Source of the DNA: Tropicimonas marinistellae | GTDB lineage: Bacteria > Pseudomonadota > Alphaproteobacteria > Rhodobacterales > Rhodobacteraceae | Direction of reading: 5' to 3' | Assembly (NCBI RefSeq): GCF_001509585.1 | Contig: NZ_LNCI01000004.1 | Coordinates: forward strand, 186,001-250,000 | Length of the DNA stretch: 64,000 bases | Notes under the pieces: generated by a model | Told to the model about the DNA's origin: nothing | Seen by the model: only the letters and a program-made list of their open reading frames with translations | Databases searched by the model: none | Made by a program: the position numbers and the translations under genes | In this document: piece by piece, positions 1-9,202 of the stretch | Position numbering within the stretch: position 1 is the stretch's first letter | Layout: the number at the start of each line of letters is the position of its first letter

Positions 1-1501
1 GATGCGGCTTGTCTCTGCTAACCTCGACCGGATTGACGCCAAGATGCGGCGAGATCCCGAGGCGGTGCGCATCTTCCTGCGGCTTATGCTCGACCATGGG
101 AATCCCGAACGCTCGCTCCGGAGAATGAACGAACTTGGCGTTCTCTCTGCATTCATGCCGGAATTCGAGCCCATCGTGGCGATGATGCAGTTCAACTTCT
201 ATCACGCATATACGGTGGATGAGCATACGATCCAGTGCATCCGGATACTTGCACAGATCGAACATGGCGAACTCGTCGAAGAGCTGCCCGTCGCATCTCG
301 AATCCTTAAGAAAGGCGTCGACCGGAAGGTGCTCTACCTCGCCGTGTTGCTGCACGATATCGGCAAGGGACGAGACGAGGATCATTCGATACTTGGCGCG
401 CGCATTGCGCGCCAGGTCTGCCAACGCTTCGACTTGAATGAAGAAGAATCGAGCACCGTCGAATGGCTGGTACGCTACCACCTGGTGATGTCCGACATGG
501 CGCAGAAACGCGATATCTCGGATCCGCGCACCGTTCGCGATTTCGCCAAGGCGGTAAAGACACGCAAGCGGCTCGATCTTCTGACCGTTCTGACTGTTTG
601 CGACATTCGCGGCGTCGGCCCGGACGTCTGGAACAACTGGAAAGCGCAACTCCTTCGGACATTGCATCGCAAGACCGCGGATGCGCTTGAGGGCGGTCTC
701 GAAGAACTGAATCGCGACAACATCGGGGAAGAGGCACAGACTGTACTGCGTACCGCGCTGTCGGACTGGCCGGAGGACGCGGTGACGGCAGAGATCGAAC
801 GTCACTACGGACCCTATTGGCAAGGGCTCCACTCCGACGCACACGTGGTATTCGCCCGCCAGCTGAAGGGTTTACCAACCGACGAGATCCGCATCGACCT
901 GACACCTGACCTCGGCCGAGACGCGACCCGGGCATGTTTTTCGCTAGCGGACCACCCGGGGATCTTCTCGCGGCTTGCGGGCGCGTTGGCGCTTGTTGGC
1001 GCGAACGTGGTCGACGCGCGAACGTACACGACCAAGGACGGCTACGCGACGGCGATTTTCTGGATCCAGGACGGCGACGGCGCCCCCTACGAAGCGGACA
1101 AACTGCCAAGACTTAGCCAGATGATCCACAAGACCTTGAAGGGAGAGGTCATTCCTGCGCAGGCGTTGAAGAAACGCGACAAGCAGAAACGCAGGGAGCG
1201 GGATTTCCGCTTCCCGACGTCGATCCATTTCGACAACGAGGGATCGGAGATCTACACCCTGATCGAGGTGGATACGCGCGACCGGCCCGGCCTGCTCTAC
1301 GATCTCACCCGCACACTAGCAAACGCCAATATCTACATCGCGTCGGCGGTGATCGCGACCTATGGCGCCCAGGTTGTGGACACATTCTATGTCAAGGACA
1401 TGTTCGGTCTGAAGATCTTCTCTGAGAGCAAGCAACGCTCGCTCGAGAAAAAGCTGATCCGCGCCATTGAGCGCGGCGCTGAAAGGGCGCGGGGAGAATG
1501 A
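1..1501 (+). CDS. glnD: PII uridylyltransferase / uridylyl-removing enzyme, 3' part (5' end outside window)
   Basis: Bifunctional nitrogen sensor that uridylylates PII proteins when glutamine is low and removes UMP when it is high. About 500 C-terminal residues are visible, against roughly 900 for the whole family, so the nucleotidyltransferase domain lies upstream of the window. The visible part has an HD hydrolase domain with LLHDIGKG near fragment residue 120. Two ACT domains follow, around residues 310-400 and 420-499, each with a DHPG or DRPG turn that would bind glutamine. The reading frame is open to the window edge, so the ATG at base 2 is probably internal. Its stop overlaps the murJ start (ATGA), as in other alphaproteobacteria where glnD and murJ are neighbours. 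Confidence 0.95.
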   Translation, partial: MRLVSANLDRIDAKMRRDPEAVRIFLRLMLDHGNPERSLRRMNELGVLSAFMPEFEPIVAMMQFNFYHAYTVDEHTIQCIRILAQIEHGELVEELPVASRILKKGVDRKVLYLAVLLHDIGKGRDEDHSILGARIARQVCQRFDLNEEESSTVEWLVRYHLVMSDMAQKRDISDPRTVRDFAKAVKTRKRLDLLTVLTVCDIRGVGPDVWNNWKAQLLRTLHRKTADALEGGLEELNRDNIGEEAQTVLRTALSDWPEDAVTAEIERHYGPYWQGLHSDAHVVFARQLKGLPTDEIRIDLTPDLGRDATRACFSLADHPGIFSRLAGALALVGANVVDARTYTTKDGYATAIFWIQDGDGAPYEADKLPRLSQMIHKTLKGEVIPAQALKKRDKQKRRERDFRFPTSIHFDNEGSEIYTLIEVDTRDRPGLLYDLTRTLANANIYIASAVIATYGAQVVDTFYVKDMFGLKIFSESKQRSLEKKLIRAIERGAERARGE

Positions 1502-3048
1502 AGCCAATCCGCCTGATGGCGGGGTTCCTGACCGTGGGGTTCTGGACCCTGATGTCGAGGGTTCTCGGCTTTGTGCGAGATATCGTCATCGCGGCACGGC
1601 TCGGCGACGGACCTGTCGCCGAAGCTTTCCTGATTGCCTTTAGCCTGCCGAACATGTTCCGTCGGTTCTTCGCCGAGGGCGCGTTCAACATGGCCTTCGT
1701 GCCCATGTTCTCCAAGAAACTGGAAACAGAGGAGGATGCGAAGGCATTTGCCCGGGATGCTTTCAACGGGCTGGCCTCGGTGCTGATCGTCTTCACGCTT
1801 CTGGCGCAACTTGCCATGCCTTGGCTGGTCCTGGCGATGGCGTCTGGATTCGCCGCCGACGACCGGTTCGGCATGGCGGTGCATTTCGGGCGCATCGCGT
1901 TTCCCTATATCCTCTTCATTTCACTCGCCGCCCTCCTCTCGGGCGTACTGAACGCCACGGGACGTTTTGTGGCAGCCGCCGCGGCACCGGTATTGCTCAA
2001 TGTGATCCTCGTGAGCGCGATGTTTCTTGCCGAAACGACAGGTAGCGACTTCGGCACGTTCCTGATCTGGGCAGTTCCCGTCGCAGGCATTGTGCAATTC
2101 GCGCTCGTCTGGTGGGCTGCCGCCAAGGCCGGCTTTCAATTGCTTCCGGCAAAGCCGCGAGTGACGCCGGAGATGAAGCGGTTGGCCCGGATCGCAGCTC
2201 CCGCGATGCTGGCAGGTGGCGTGGTGCAGGTGAACCTTCTGGTGGGAAGGCAGGTCGCCAGCTATTTCGAGGGCGCGATCCAATACCTGAACCTCGCCGA
2301 TCGGTTGTACCAACTTCCCCTCGGCGTCGTGGCAATTGCCATCGGTGTCGTGCTGCTTCCGGATTTGTCCCGGCGTCTCGCCGCAGGAGACACGGACGGT
2401 GGCCGCAACGCGCTGAACAGGGCGACCGAGTTTGCTTTGCTGCTCACCCTTCCGGCCGCCGCCGCGTTGATCGTTATTGCCGATCCTATCGTCTCAGTGC
2501 TGTATCAACGGGGCGCTTTCAGTCAGGAGGCCGCCGCTCGTACGGCCCAAGTTACCGCGATCTATGGTGCCGGATTGCCGGCGTTCGTGCTGCAAAAGGT
2601 TCTTCAACCGCTCTATTTCGCTCGGCATGACACGCGCTCACCTTTCAACTTTGCGCTTGTGGCTATGGTCTTGAACGCGCTCATTGCCATCGGCGGCGCC
2701 CCGTTGATCGGGTTCCAGGCAGCGGCTTGGGCCACGACGATTGCAGGTTGGGCGATGGTCGCGCTCCTGTGGCGCGGCTCTCGTGGAATGGGTACCGCAG
2801 TGAAGCCTGACACACGGCTGAGATCCCGGGCGTGGCGTATCCTGGCCGCCTGTGCGATCATGTCCGCCTGTCTCGTCGCCGCCGAATGGGTTCTGGGAGA
2901 CTCGCTCTACCGGAGTGGTGTTCGCTACGGAGCGCTTGCGATTCTCGTTGGTGTTGGCATCGTCAGCTATTTCGCGACGGCTCAAGCCATCGGCGCCACG
3001 CAACTTGGCGAAATCCGACGCGCCATGCAACGCAGGTCCACTACCTAG
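1498..3048 (+). CDS. murJ: Lipid II flippase MurJ (MviN family)
   Basis: Integral inner-membrane protein that flips the peptidoglycan precursor lipid II to the periplasmic face. The 516 residues match the family length and hydrophobicity pattern (about 14 membrane segments). The N-terminus carries the hallmark stretch with SRVLGFVRD around residue 20, then LPNMFRRFFAEGAF around residues 50-63, typical of MurJ. The start overlaps the glnD stop by four bases, implying translational coupling. The last 30 residues are polar and the frame ends 228 bases before the marR-like gene. No terminator with a U-tract was seen after it, only a CGCTTCGAAGCG palindrome just past the stop. Confidence 0.95.
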   Translation: MKPIRLMAGFLTVGFWTLMSRVLGFVRDIVIAARLGDGPVAEAFLIAFSLPNMFRRFFAEGAFNMAFVPMFSKKLETEEDAKAFARDAFNGLASVLIVFTLLAQLAMPWLVLAMASGFAADDRFGMAVHFGRIAFPYILFISLAALLSGVLNATGRFVAAAAAPVLLNVILVSAMFLAETTGSDFGTFLIWAVPVAGIVQFALVWWAAAKAGFQLLPAKPRVTPEMKRLARIAAPAMLAGGVVQVNLLVGRQVASYFEGAIQYLNLADRLYQLPLGVVAIAIGVVLLPDLSRRLAAGDTDGGRNALNRATEFALLLTLPAAAALIVIADPIVSVLYQRGAFSQEAAARTAQVTAIYGAGLPAFVLQKVLQPLYFARHDTRSPFNFALVAMVLNALIAIGGAPLIGFQAAAWATTIAGWAMVALLWRGSRGMGTAVKPDTRLRSRAWRILAACAIMSACLVAAEWVLGDSLYRSGVRYGALAILVGVGIVSYFATAQAIGATQLGEIRRAMQRRSTT

Positions 3049-3231
3049 TACAGACGCTTCGAAGCGCTCTACGCCAACGACTCGCACGGGCCGTTGCCGG
3101 TTCCCTGTTGGCATCTCCTCGTTTGGCGCCCGTCGCTGTGCGGCATGGATACCGACGCAACTCGCAAGAGATGACGCGCCGGATGCATAGCCGTCAGAAC
3201 TTTCACACATGAATAAGTTACAAGTGTTGAA

Positions 3232-3250
3232 TAGTTCATTTTTTGAAGTA
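3232..3250. promoter_or_regulatory. Candidate MarR operator upstream of the RND operon
   Basis: An imperfect inverted repeat, TAGTTCA then five bases then TGAAGTA (6 of 7 arm positions match), lies 27 bases before the ATG of the MarR regulator. It sits in an AT-rich island in an otherwise GC-rich region, where a promoter would be expected. MarR proteins usually bind such dyads over their own promoter. The assignment rests on position and symmetry only. Confidence 0.35.
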
Positions 3251-3276
3251 TTAGTTGGGTCGAATGGAGAGAATCG

Positions 3277-3756
3277 ATGCCCCCGAACCTACCCACCTGT
3301 GACGACGACGTTTTTACTCCGCCAGAACTCCGGATCATCTTCGGGAACCTTCTGCTCACGCGACAGATCGAAGCGCGCATGGATGACTTCAATACAAGCG
3401 CGCAGCTCTCGAAACAGGAACGGCATTTGCTGATCAAACTTGGTGTGCCGCGCAGAATGGGCCAGATGGCAGAGGATCTGAACATGCAGCCCTCCGGTAT
3501 CACGGCATGCGCGGACCTTCTGGAAGCGAAGGGATACCTGGTGCGTGAACGCGACCCAGACGACAGGCGCGCCTGGCAAATCCGTTTGACGGACGAGGGC
3601 GCGTCCGCCCGGGAGGAACTCATCAGTGTGATCGTTGCCCAATTCAGGAAGGTGACGGGCCTTTCCGAGGCCGAGATCGACAAAATGGCCGATGTTTTCG
3701 ATGCCGTAACCGAGCACATTCTACAATCCGGCTTCTCGAAGGGGCTGACAATATGA
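3277..3756 (+). CDS. MarR family transcriptional regulator
   Basis: Small dimeric winged-helix regulator of 159 residues. The DNA-binding part at about residues 60-115 shows the helix-turn-helix (MGQMAEDLNMQPSGIT), then the wing with RDPDDRRAWQIRLTDEG, the diagnostic MarR signature. The ATG has a GGAGAG ribosome site 6 bases upstream. Its stop overlaps the start of the RND adaptor gene (ATGA), so the three genes to 7901 form one operon. The natural reading is local repression of the pump, relieved by a toxic ligand. The ligand cannot be read from sequence. Confidence 0.9.
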   Translation: MPPNLPTCDDDVFTPPELRIIFGNLLLTRQIEARMDDFNTSAQLSKQERHLLIKLGVPRRMGQMAEDLNMQPSGITACADLLEAKGYLVRERDPDDRRAWQIRLTDEGASAREELISVIVAQFRKVTGLSEAEIDKMADVFDAVTEHILQSGFSKGLTI

Positions 3757-4826
3757 ACAAGCTGAAACCTCTCGCAGTCGTCGCAATTGCCGCTTTGGCA
3801 GCCCTCGCGGCTATTGCCCAGCAGGAGATGGACCCCGATACTCCTGCCGCGATCGCACTCAAGCCGGTCAAGCTGATGCTGGTCGAGGCAGACCAGTCTA
3901 CACTCAACCGCCAGTTCTTTGGAAAGGTTGCGGCACGAAGAACTGTGGATCTCGCCTTCCAGGTGGGCGGCCAGATCCAGGAGTTCCCGGTCATTGAAGG
4001 TGCGTCGATCGGGGAAGACGGCCTCGTTGCGCAGCTCGATCTTCGCCCTTTTGAACTCGCGCTGCAGCAGGCACAACTCCAGAAGGAGCAGGCTGACAGA
4101 ACCGTTGACCGCCTGAACAAGCTGAAAGGCAGCACCGTCGGGCAAGTCGCAATCGACGACGCCGTCACCTCGGCAAACCTGGCGGAAATCGCGCTGGAGA
4201 ACGCCGAGATCGCATTGGACGACGCCACGCTTCATGCACCGTTCGACGCCCTCGTCGCCTCGCGTAGCGTGGAGAATTTCACCACGATTTCGGCGGGCAC
4301 GCCCGTGGTACGGCTGCACGACATGTCAGAGATCCGCGTCGAAGTGGACGTGCCCGAAGTCCTCGTCCAGAAGGCCGATCTTGCCGAAAACGTTGATGTA
4401 CGGGCGAAGTTCCCCTTTTCCGATGAACTCTATCCGCTCGAAATCCGCGAACTGACCGCCGAAACATCCGCCATCGGTCAGACCTATCGGGCGACTTTCG
4501 GAATGCAGCCGCCCAAGGGGTTCTCTGTTCTGCCGGGTTCGTCCGTGACGGTATTTGCCACGCTTCAACAGCACTCGATGGGCATTGTCATCCCCGCCTC
4601 GGCGGTTGGGATCGCACCGGACGGTACGACCTATGTGTACGTGTTCGAGCCCAAGGGCGCCGCGGAAGGAAACCTCACAAGGCGCATCGTGACCGTCACA
4701 CCGACAGACGATGGCGAAGTGCGCGCGACCTCCGGGCTCACGCCCGGGGAAGAGATCGTACTCGCCGGTGTAACCGCGCTGTCCGATGACATGAAAGTCC
4801 GCCGTTTCGTCGGTTTCGGCAACTGA
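3753..4826 (+). CDS. RND efflux periplasmic adaptor (membrane fusion protein)
   Basis: Periplasmic adaptor linking an inner-membrane RND pump to an outer-membrane channel. The 357 residues start with a signal or anchor segment of alternating Ala/Val/Leu (about residues 5-22). A lipoyl-like half follows with FQVGGQIQEFPV near residue 70. Then comes a short alpha-helical hairpin rich in Gln/Glu/Ala (about 95-150), the second lipoyl half, and a beta-barrel domain. No lipobox cysteine is visible after the signal. It overlaps marR by four bases and is 12 bases before the pump gene. No outer-membrane factor gene is present nearby, so it must borrow a TolC-like partner encoded elsewhere. Confidence 0.9.
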   Translation: MNKLKPLAVVAIAALAALAAIAQQEMDPDTPAAIALKPVKLMLVEADQSTLNRQFFGKVAARRTVDLAFQVGGQIQEFPVIEGASIGEDGLVAQLDLRPFELALQQAQLQKEQADRTVDRLNKLKGSTVGQVAIDDAVTSANLAEIALENAEIALDDATLHAPFDALVASRSVENFTTISAGTPVVRLHDMSEIRVEVDVPEVLVQKADLAENVDVRAKFPFSDELYPLEIRELTAETSAIGQTYRATFGMQPPKGFSVLPGSSVTVFATLQQHSMGIVIPASAVGIAPDGTTYVYVFEPKGAAEGNLTRRIVTVTPTDDGEVRATSGLTPGEEIVLAGVTALSDDMKVRRFVGFGN

Positions 4827-4838
4827 GGATTTGCAGAC

Positions 4839-7800
4839 ATGACGATCGCACGCGCCTCCATCGAGCGGCCTATCTACTCGTGGCTCATCATCCTTGGCTG
4901 CCTGTTGGGCGGGATCTGGGGATTCAATTCGATCGGGCGGCTGGAAGACCCGGCCTTTACCATCAAGAATGCCGTTATCATCACCACCTATCCGGGCGCC
5001 ACGGCAGAGCAAGTGGCAACCGAGGTCTCCGAACCGATCGAGTCCGAGATACAAAAAATGGGCGAGGTCGACACGATCACCTCGATGAACCGCCCCGGTT
5101 ATTCGCTGATCGAAGTCGAGATGAAATCGTCCTACGATGGGGATGAGCTTCCCCAGATCTGGACTGACATGCGCAACCGCGTGGCCGATGCGACGCTGCC
5201 TGACGGCGTGAATGCGCCATATGTCAACGACAGCTTCGGTGATGTTTTCGGGATATTCTACGCAATCACCGCGCCAGGTTTTTCGGACGCCGAAAGGCAC
5301 GAACTCGCGACATTTCTCAGGCGCGAGCTTCTCGCCGTGGAAGGGGTCGCGGACGTGGACGTCTCCGGCCTGCCCGAAGAAGCCGTGTTCGTCGAACCCG
5401 ACATGTCGCGCGCGACGAACCAGAACATTTCGCCCTCCGCGCTGGCCGCCGCGATTGCCGGGGCGGATTCCGTTTCGGATTCAGGCGCCGTCGACCACTT
5501 GCCATCCCGCACGATCATTCAACGGCCTCGGGGCGACGACACGGTTTCAGCAATCGCCGGCCTCACCGTCGGGGTCGGCGGAGAGGTCATCAACCTTTTC
5601 GATCTGGCCGATGTCTATCGCGGACGCCAGGACAATCCCTCGATTATCATACGGCAGAACGGCACGGATGCCTTCACGCTCGGGATAGCGGGGCTCTCGA
5701 CCGAGAACATCGTGAACGTCGGCAAACGCGTGGATGCACGATTGGCCGAACTGGATGGCGAGATACCGTTCGGTGTCGAGATGAGCCCGATCTACCAGCA
5801 GCATGTGGTGGTGGAGGAAGCATCCAACGCTTTCCTGATAAATCTCTCGATGTCGGTAGGAATCGTTGTCGCGGTTCTGGCCGTCGCAATGGGCTGGCGC
5901 GCAGCCGTCGTGGTCGGGACGACCCTGTTGCTAACCGTCGTCGGGACCGTGTTTTTCATGGATCTCTTTACGATTGAGATGGAACGGATTTCGCTTGGCG
6001 CGCTGATCATCGCGATGGGAATGCTGGTGGACAACGCCATCGTGGTGGCCGAGGGGATGCAGGTGGCCATGTTGCACGGAAAGAACGGTCGCGAGGCCGC
6101 CGATGAAGCCACCCGCAAGACCCAGATCCCGTTGCTCGGCGCAACCGTAATCGGCATCATGGCCTTTGCCGGCATCGGCACCAGCCCGGACGCCACGGGC
6201 GAGTTCCTGTTTTCGCTCTTCGCGGTCATTGGTATCTCGTTGATGCTCTCGTGGATTCTGGCGGTCACGGTTACACCCTATCTTGGCAACGCGCTGTTCC
6301 GCGAACTCGACGAAGGCGCTCATGATGCCTATGGCGGCCCACTCTTCCGCCTGTTCGGATGGACATTGGGCCTCGCCCTGAGGATGCGTTGGCTCGTCGT
6401 TGTGGGTCTGATCGCCCTGACCGCAGTCTGTTTCAACGCCTTCGCAAAACTACCGCAACAATTCTTCCCCGACAGCAACACGCCACTTTTCTTCGTCCAC
6501 TACAAGCTGCCGCAGGGTGCATCCATCGAGGCGACGTCCGACGAGATGGCACGCATCGAGGACTGGCTCAGCCATCGTGACGATGTGGTCTCCTACACCA
6601 CTTTCGTGGGTCAGGGCGCGACGCGGTTCATGCTGACCTACCAAGCCGAAAACGCGAACCCGACCTACGGGCACATGATCGTGCGCACTGAATCGCTCGA
6701 CCAGATCCCAGCCCTCAAGGCGGATCTGGACGCCTTCGGCGCCGAGGTGCTGCCTGCTGGAGAATTCCGGACGAAACGTCTCATCTTCGGCCCCGGCGGC
6801 GGCGATCCGATCGAGCTCCGCATCTCGGGCAACGATCCGCAGGTTCTCCGGGAGTTGGCATCCGACGCGGCCAAGGTCATGGAGGATGCATCCGATCACA
6901 TCACGTCGGTACGTACCAACTGGCGCGAGTTGGAACTCGTGCTGCGTCCGATCTATTCGACCGATCGTGCGCAATCGGCTGGGATTACCCGGGATGATAT
7001 TTCAGGTATTCTCCAATACGCGACCGACGGTTTCCGTGCCGGTACGTACCGCGAAAACGACCGCCTAATTCCAATCATCGTTCGCCAAGGCGAAGGTGCA
7101 AACCTGACCTTGATGGATCAGGTGGTCTACTCGTCCGCCGCGACCACATTCGTGCCAATCGAACAGGTCATCGACGGGTTCGAGTTCATCCCCGAAAACA
7201 CGCTCGTTCACCGCCGGGACAGGCAACTGACGATCACAATCGGCGCCGACATTACGGACGACGTAACCGCCGCGACGGTGCATGACGAGATCCGCGCGGC
7301 CGTGGAGGCGATGGAATTGCCAATTGGCTACCAGATGGCCTGGGGCGGCGAGCACGAGAACTCGGCCAAGGCCCAGGCGGCGCTCGGCAAACAACTCCCG
7401 ATGAGCTTCCTCATCATGGTGCTCATTTCCATCGTGCTCTTCAATGCGCTGCGCCAGCCCCTCATCATCTGGCTGCTGGTTCCAATGTCGGTGAACGGCG
7501 TTGTGATCGGGCTCGGCGCAACCGGCCTGCCCTTCTCCTTCACGGCGCTACTCGGATTGCTCAGCCTTTCGGGCATGCTGATCAAGAACGGTATCGTTCT
7601 GGTCGAGGAGATCGACCTGTTGCGGAGTGAGGGGATGGAGCTGAAACCAGCGATCATCCGGGCCTCAACCTCGCGCCTGCGCCCCGTGGTCCTCGCGGCG
7701 GCAACGACCATCCTCGGCATGATCCCGCTTCTGACCGACGCATTCTTCGTTTCGATGGCTGTGACGATCATGGGCGGGCTGGCCTTCGCCACCGTGCTGA

Positions 7801-7901
7801 CGCTCGTGGCGGCACCGGTCCTGTACTACATCTTCTTCCGCAACCAGGAACGGCTGGAGTCGCGCCGGCACGCCGCAACGGAGATGGCGGTTGCGGCGTA
7901 G
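4839..7901 (+). CDS. RND efflux pump, HAE family inner-membrane transporter
   Basis: Proton-driven exporter of 1020 residues, the usual size for the AcrB/VmeI-type family. The N-terminus has the first membrane helix followed by the porter domain motif TTYPGATAEQVATEVSEPIE. The membrane helix 4 motif reads GMLVDNAIVVAEG, so the second of the two relay aspartates of AcrB (DD) is Asn here. This variant is familiar in the broader COG0841 group. Two large periplasmic loops and about 12 membrane helices are recognisable. The gene ends 20 bases from the convergent phosphatase gene. Substrate is unknown. Drug, detergent or bile-type compounds are family guesses only. Confidence 0.92.
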   Translation: MTIARASIERPIYSWLIILGCLLGGIWGFNSIGRLEDPAFTIKNAVIITTYPGATAEQVATEVSEPIESEIQKMGEVDTITSMNRPGYSLIEVEMKSSYDGDELPQIWTDMRNRVADATLPDGVNAPYVNDSFGDVFGIFYAITAPGFSDAERHELATFLRRELLAVEGVADVDVSGLPEEAVFVEPDMSRATNQNISPSALAAAIAGADSVSDSGAVDHLPSRTIIQRPRGDDTVSAIAGLTVGVGGEVINLFDLADVYRGRQDNPSIIIRQNGTDAFTLGIAGLSTENIVNVGKRVDARLAELDGEIPFGVEMSPIYQQHVVVEEASNAFLINLSMSVGIVVAVLAVAMGWRAAVVVGTTLLLTVVGTVFFMDLFTIEMERISLGALIIAMGMLVDNAIVVAEGMQVAMLHGKNGREAADEATRKTQIPLLGATVIGIMAFAGIGTSPDATGEFLFSLFAVIGISLMLSWILAVTVTPYLGNALFRELDEGAHDAYGGPLFRLFGWTLGLALRMRWLVVVGLIALTAVCFNAFAKLPQQFFPDSNTPLFFVHYKLPQGASIEATSDEMARIEDWLSHRDDVVSYTTFVGQGATRFMLTYQAENANPTYGHMIVRTESLDQIPALKADLDAFGAEVLPAGEFRTKRLIFGPGGGDPIELRISGNDPQVLRELASDAAKVMEDASDHITSVRTNWRELELVLRPIYSTDRAQSAGITRDDISGILQYATDGFRAGTYRENDRLIPIIVRQGEGANLTLMDQVVYSSAATTFVPIEQVIDGFEFIPENTLVHRRDRQLTITIGADITDDVTAATVHDEIRAAVEAMELPIGYQMAWGGEHENSAKAQAALGKQLPMSFLIMVLISIVLFNALRQPLIIWLLVPMSVNGVVIGLGATGLPFSFTALLGLLSLSGMLIKNGIVLVEEIDLLRSEGMELKPAIIRASTSRLRPVVLAAATTILGMIPLLTDAFFVSMAVTIMGGLAFATVLTLVAAPVLYYIFFRNQERLESRRHAATEMAVAA

Positions 7902-7921
7902 CGGGCCTCGGCGCGTCCGGT

Positions 7922-8776
7922 CTACTCCCGCAGCGCGGCCGGCTTCGCCATCCACGCGAGGTCCTTGCGCATGCGATCCATGGTCTCGGCATCCCGGGCC
8001 GAAAGCATGTACCCATCATGAATGGTCGGGCGATAATCCCGCCCGTCCAAGAGCCCGACGCATCCGCCTGCTTCGGTGAAGGCCAAGGCACCAGCCGCGT
8101 GATCCCAAGGCATCAGCTTCAGGTCGATACCGAAGTTGCCAACGCCGAAGCACATCATTCGATAGGTATGACAGGCGCAACGCAGGTCCATCACACGTCC
8201 ACGCTTGAGCAAATCGAGCTGAAAACGCTCGCGCATGTGCTCTGGCAGCAATGCCGGGGCTCCGTAGCCAGCGAACTTGGTCTCGCCGCGCACCACCGCG
8301 TCCAGGTGTAGCTGCCGTTTCCGACCATCCGCCGTGCAGAACCACGTCCCGCCGCCGCGCCGCGCCACTACCCAATCGTCATTGACCGGATCATAGAGAA
8401 GGCCGAACACGGTCTCACCCTCGTGTGTTACGGCCAGCAGGACGCCAAAAATCGACAGCCCCATTGCGAAATTCCACGTGCCGTCGATGGGGTCGATGAT
8501 CACCGCAGTTTCTGCCAGCCCGATCCGCTCGAGCAGAGAAGAATCCTCGGCCACCGCCTCTTCGCCGATGACTTCCGCAGTCGGCATTATCCGGGCGACG
8601 GCTGTCGTGATCGCTTCTTCCGCACGGCGGTCAGCAATTGTTACGAGATCGTCGGCGTTGGCTTTCGTGTCGATCGCCGCAGTGTCGAGGTTGCGAAACC
8701 GCGGGAGGATTTCGGCCTTCGCAGCAGCGCGAACGGCTTCGACCAGGTCGCGTTCCTGGTCAGTAGTGGGGATCAT
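7922..8776 (-). CDS. Inositol monophosphatase family protein
   Basis: Magnesium-dependent sugar-phosphate or nucleotide phosphatase of the IMPase/FBPase fold, 284 residues. Motifs are VIGEEAVAED (metal-binding Glu), then IIDPIDGTWNF (the family DPIDGT signature), and near the C-terminus MPWDHAAGALAFTEAGG. I chose the ATG at 8776 because the protein then begins like IMPases. The frame stays open upstream, but that stretch is not IMPase-like. Possible substrates are inositol phosphate, PAP, or histidinol phosphate, and the sequence alone does not choose. A second family member, more HisN-like, lies at 58333-59172. Confidence 0.87.
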   Translation of the reverse strand: MIPTTDQERDLVEAVRAAAKAEILPRFRNLDTAAIDTKANADDLVTIADRRAEEAITTAVARIMPTAEVIGEEAVAEDSSLLERIGLAETAVIIDPIDGTWNFAMGLSIFGVLLAVTHEGETVFGLLYDPVNDDWVVARRGGGTWFCTADGRKRQLHLDAVVRGETKFAGYGAPALLPEHMRERFQLDLLKRGRVMDLRCACHTYRMMCFGVGNFGIDLKLMPWDHAAGALAFTEAGGCVGLLDGRDYRPTIHDGYMLSARDAETMDRMRKDLAWMAKPAALRE

Positions 8777-9202
8777 GCAGCATCTCCTATGCGCTTGGCG
8801 GGTCACCACGCCAGGTCTTCCGGCGCATCGGTCTGAACGACTCAGATACCGGCAGCGTGAAGCCTGCCGCAGACCGTGTTGTGGCCATCGCGCGCAGCAT
8901 CGTCGGTATCGCCGCAACAGGCAACCATCCACCGTGCAGACTCCAGCGAACCGAAAAAGGTGCGCATGCGCGCCGTTTCCACGCCATCGGGGGCGGTAGA
9001 AGCCTGATCGACCACATGCACCGTTGTCGCCACGGGTCCGAGAAGGCCTTCGAGATTTTCTATGCGGAAAGCGGGTCGTGATCGGCACTTCCGGATTGGG
9101 CGGCCGCCCTTGATCGGCCCACCGATACCGTGGCGCTGACCGACGCGTCTGTACCACTCCCGGACCGACCCACGCCGACGACACCGTGAAGTCTGGCAAC
9201 GC
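8777..9202 (-). other. Possible decayed coding sequence between the phosphatase and FAD oxidoreductase genes
   Basis: A 426-base stretch with no convincing intact gene. On the minus strand one frame reads smoothly from about 9075 to a TGA at 8842-8844, with protein-like text such as GLLGPVATTVHVVDQAS. After that TGA the same frame stays open for 12 more codons (VVQTDAPEDLAW), then stops at 8803. No good start codon or ribosome site is seen. The pattern would fit a gene broken by a nonsense codon and 5' loss. Chance open frame in GC-rich DNA is a real alternative. I could not assign a family. Confidence 0.25.
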
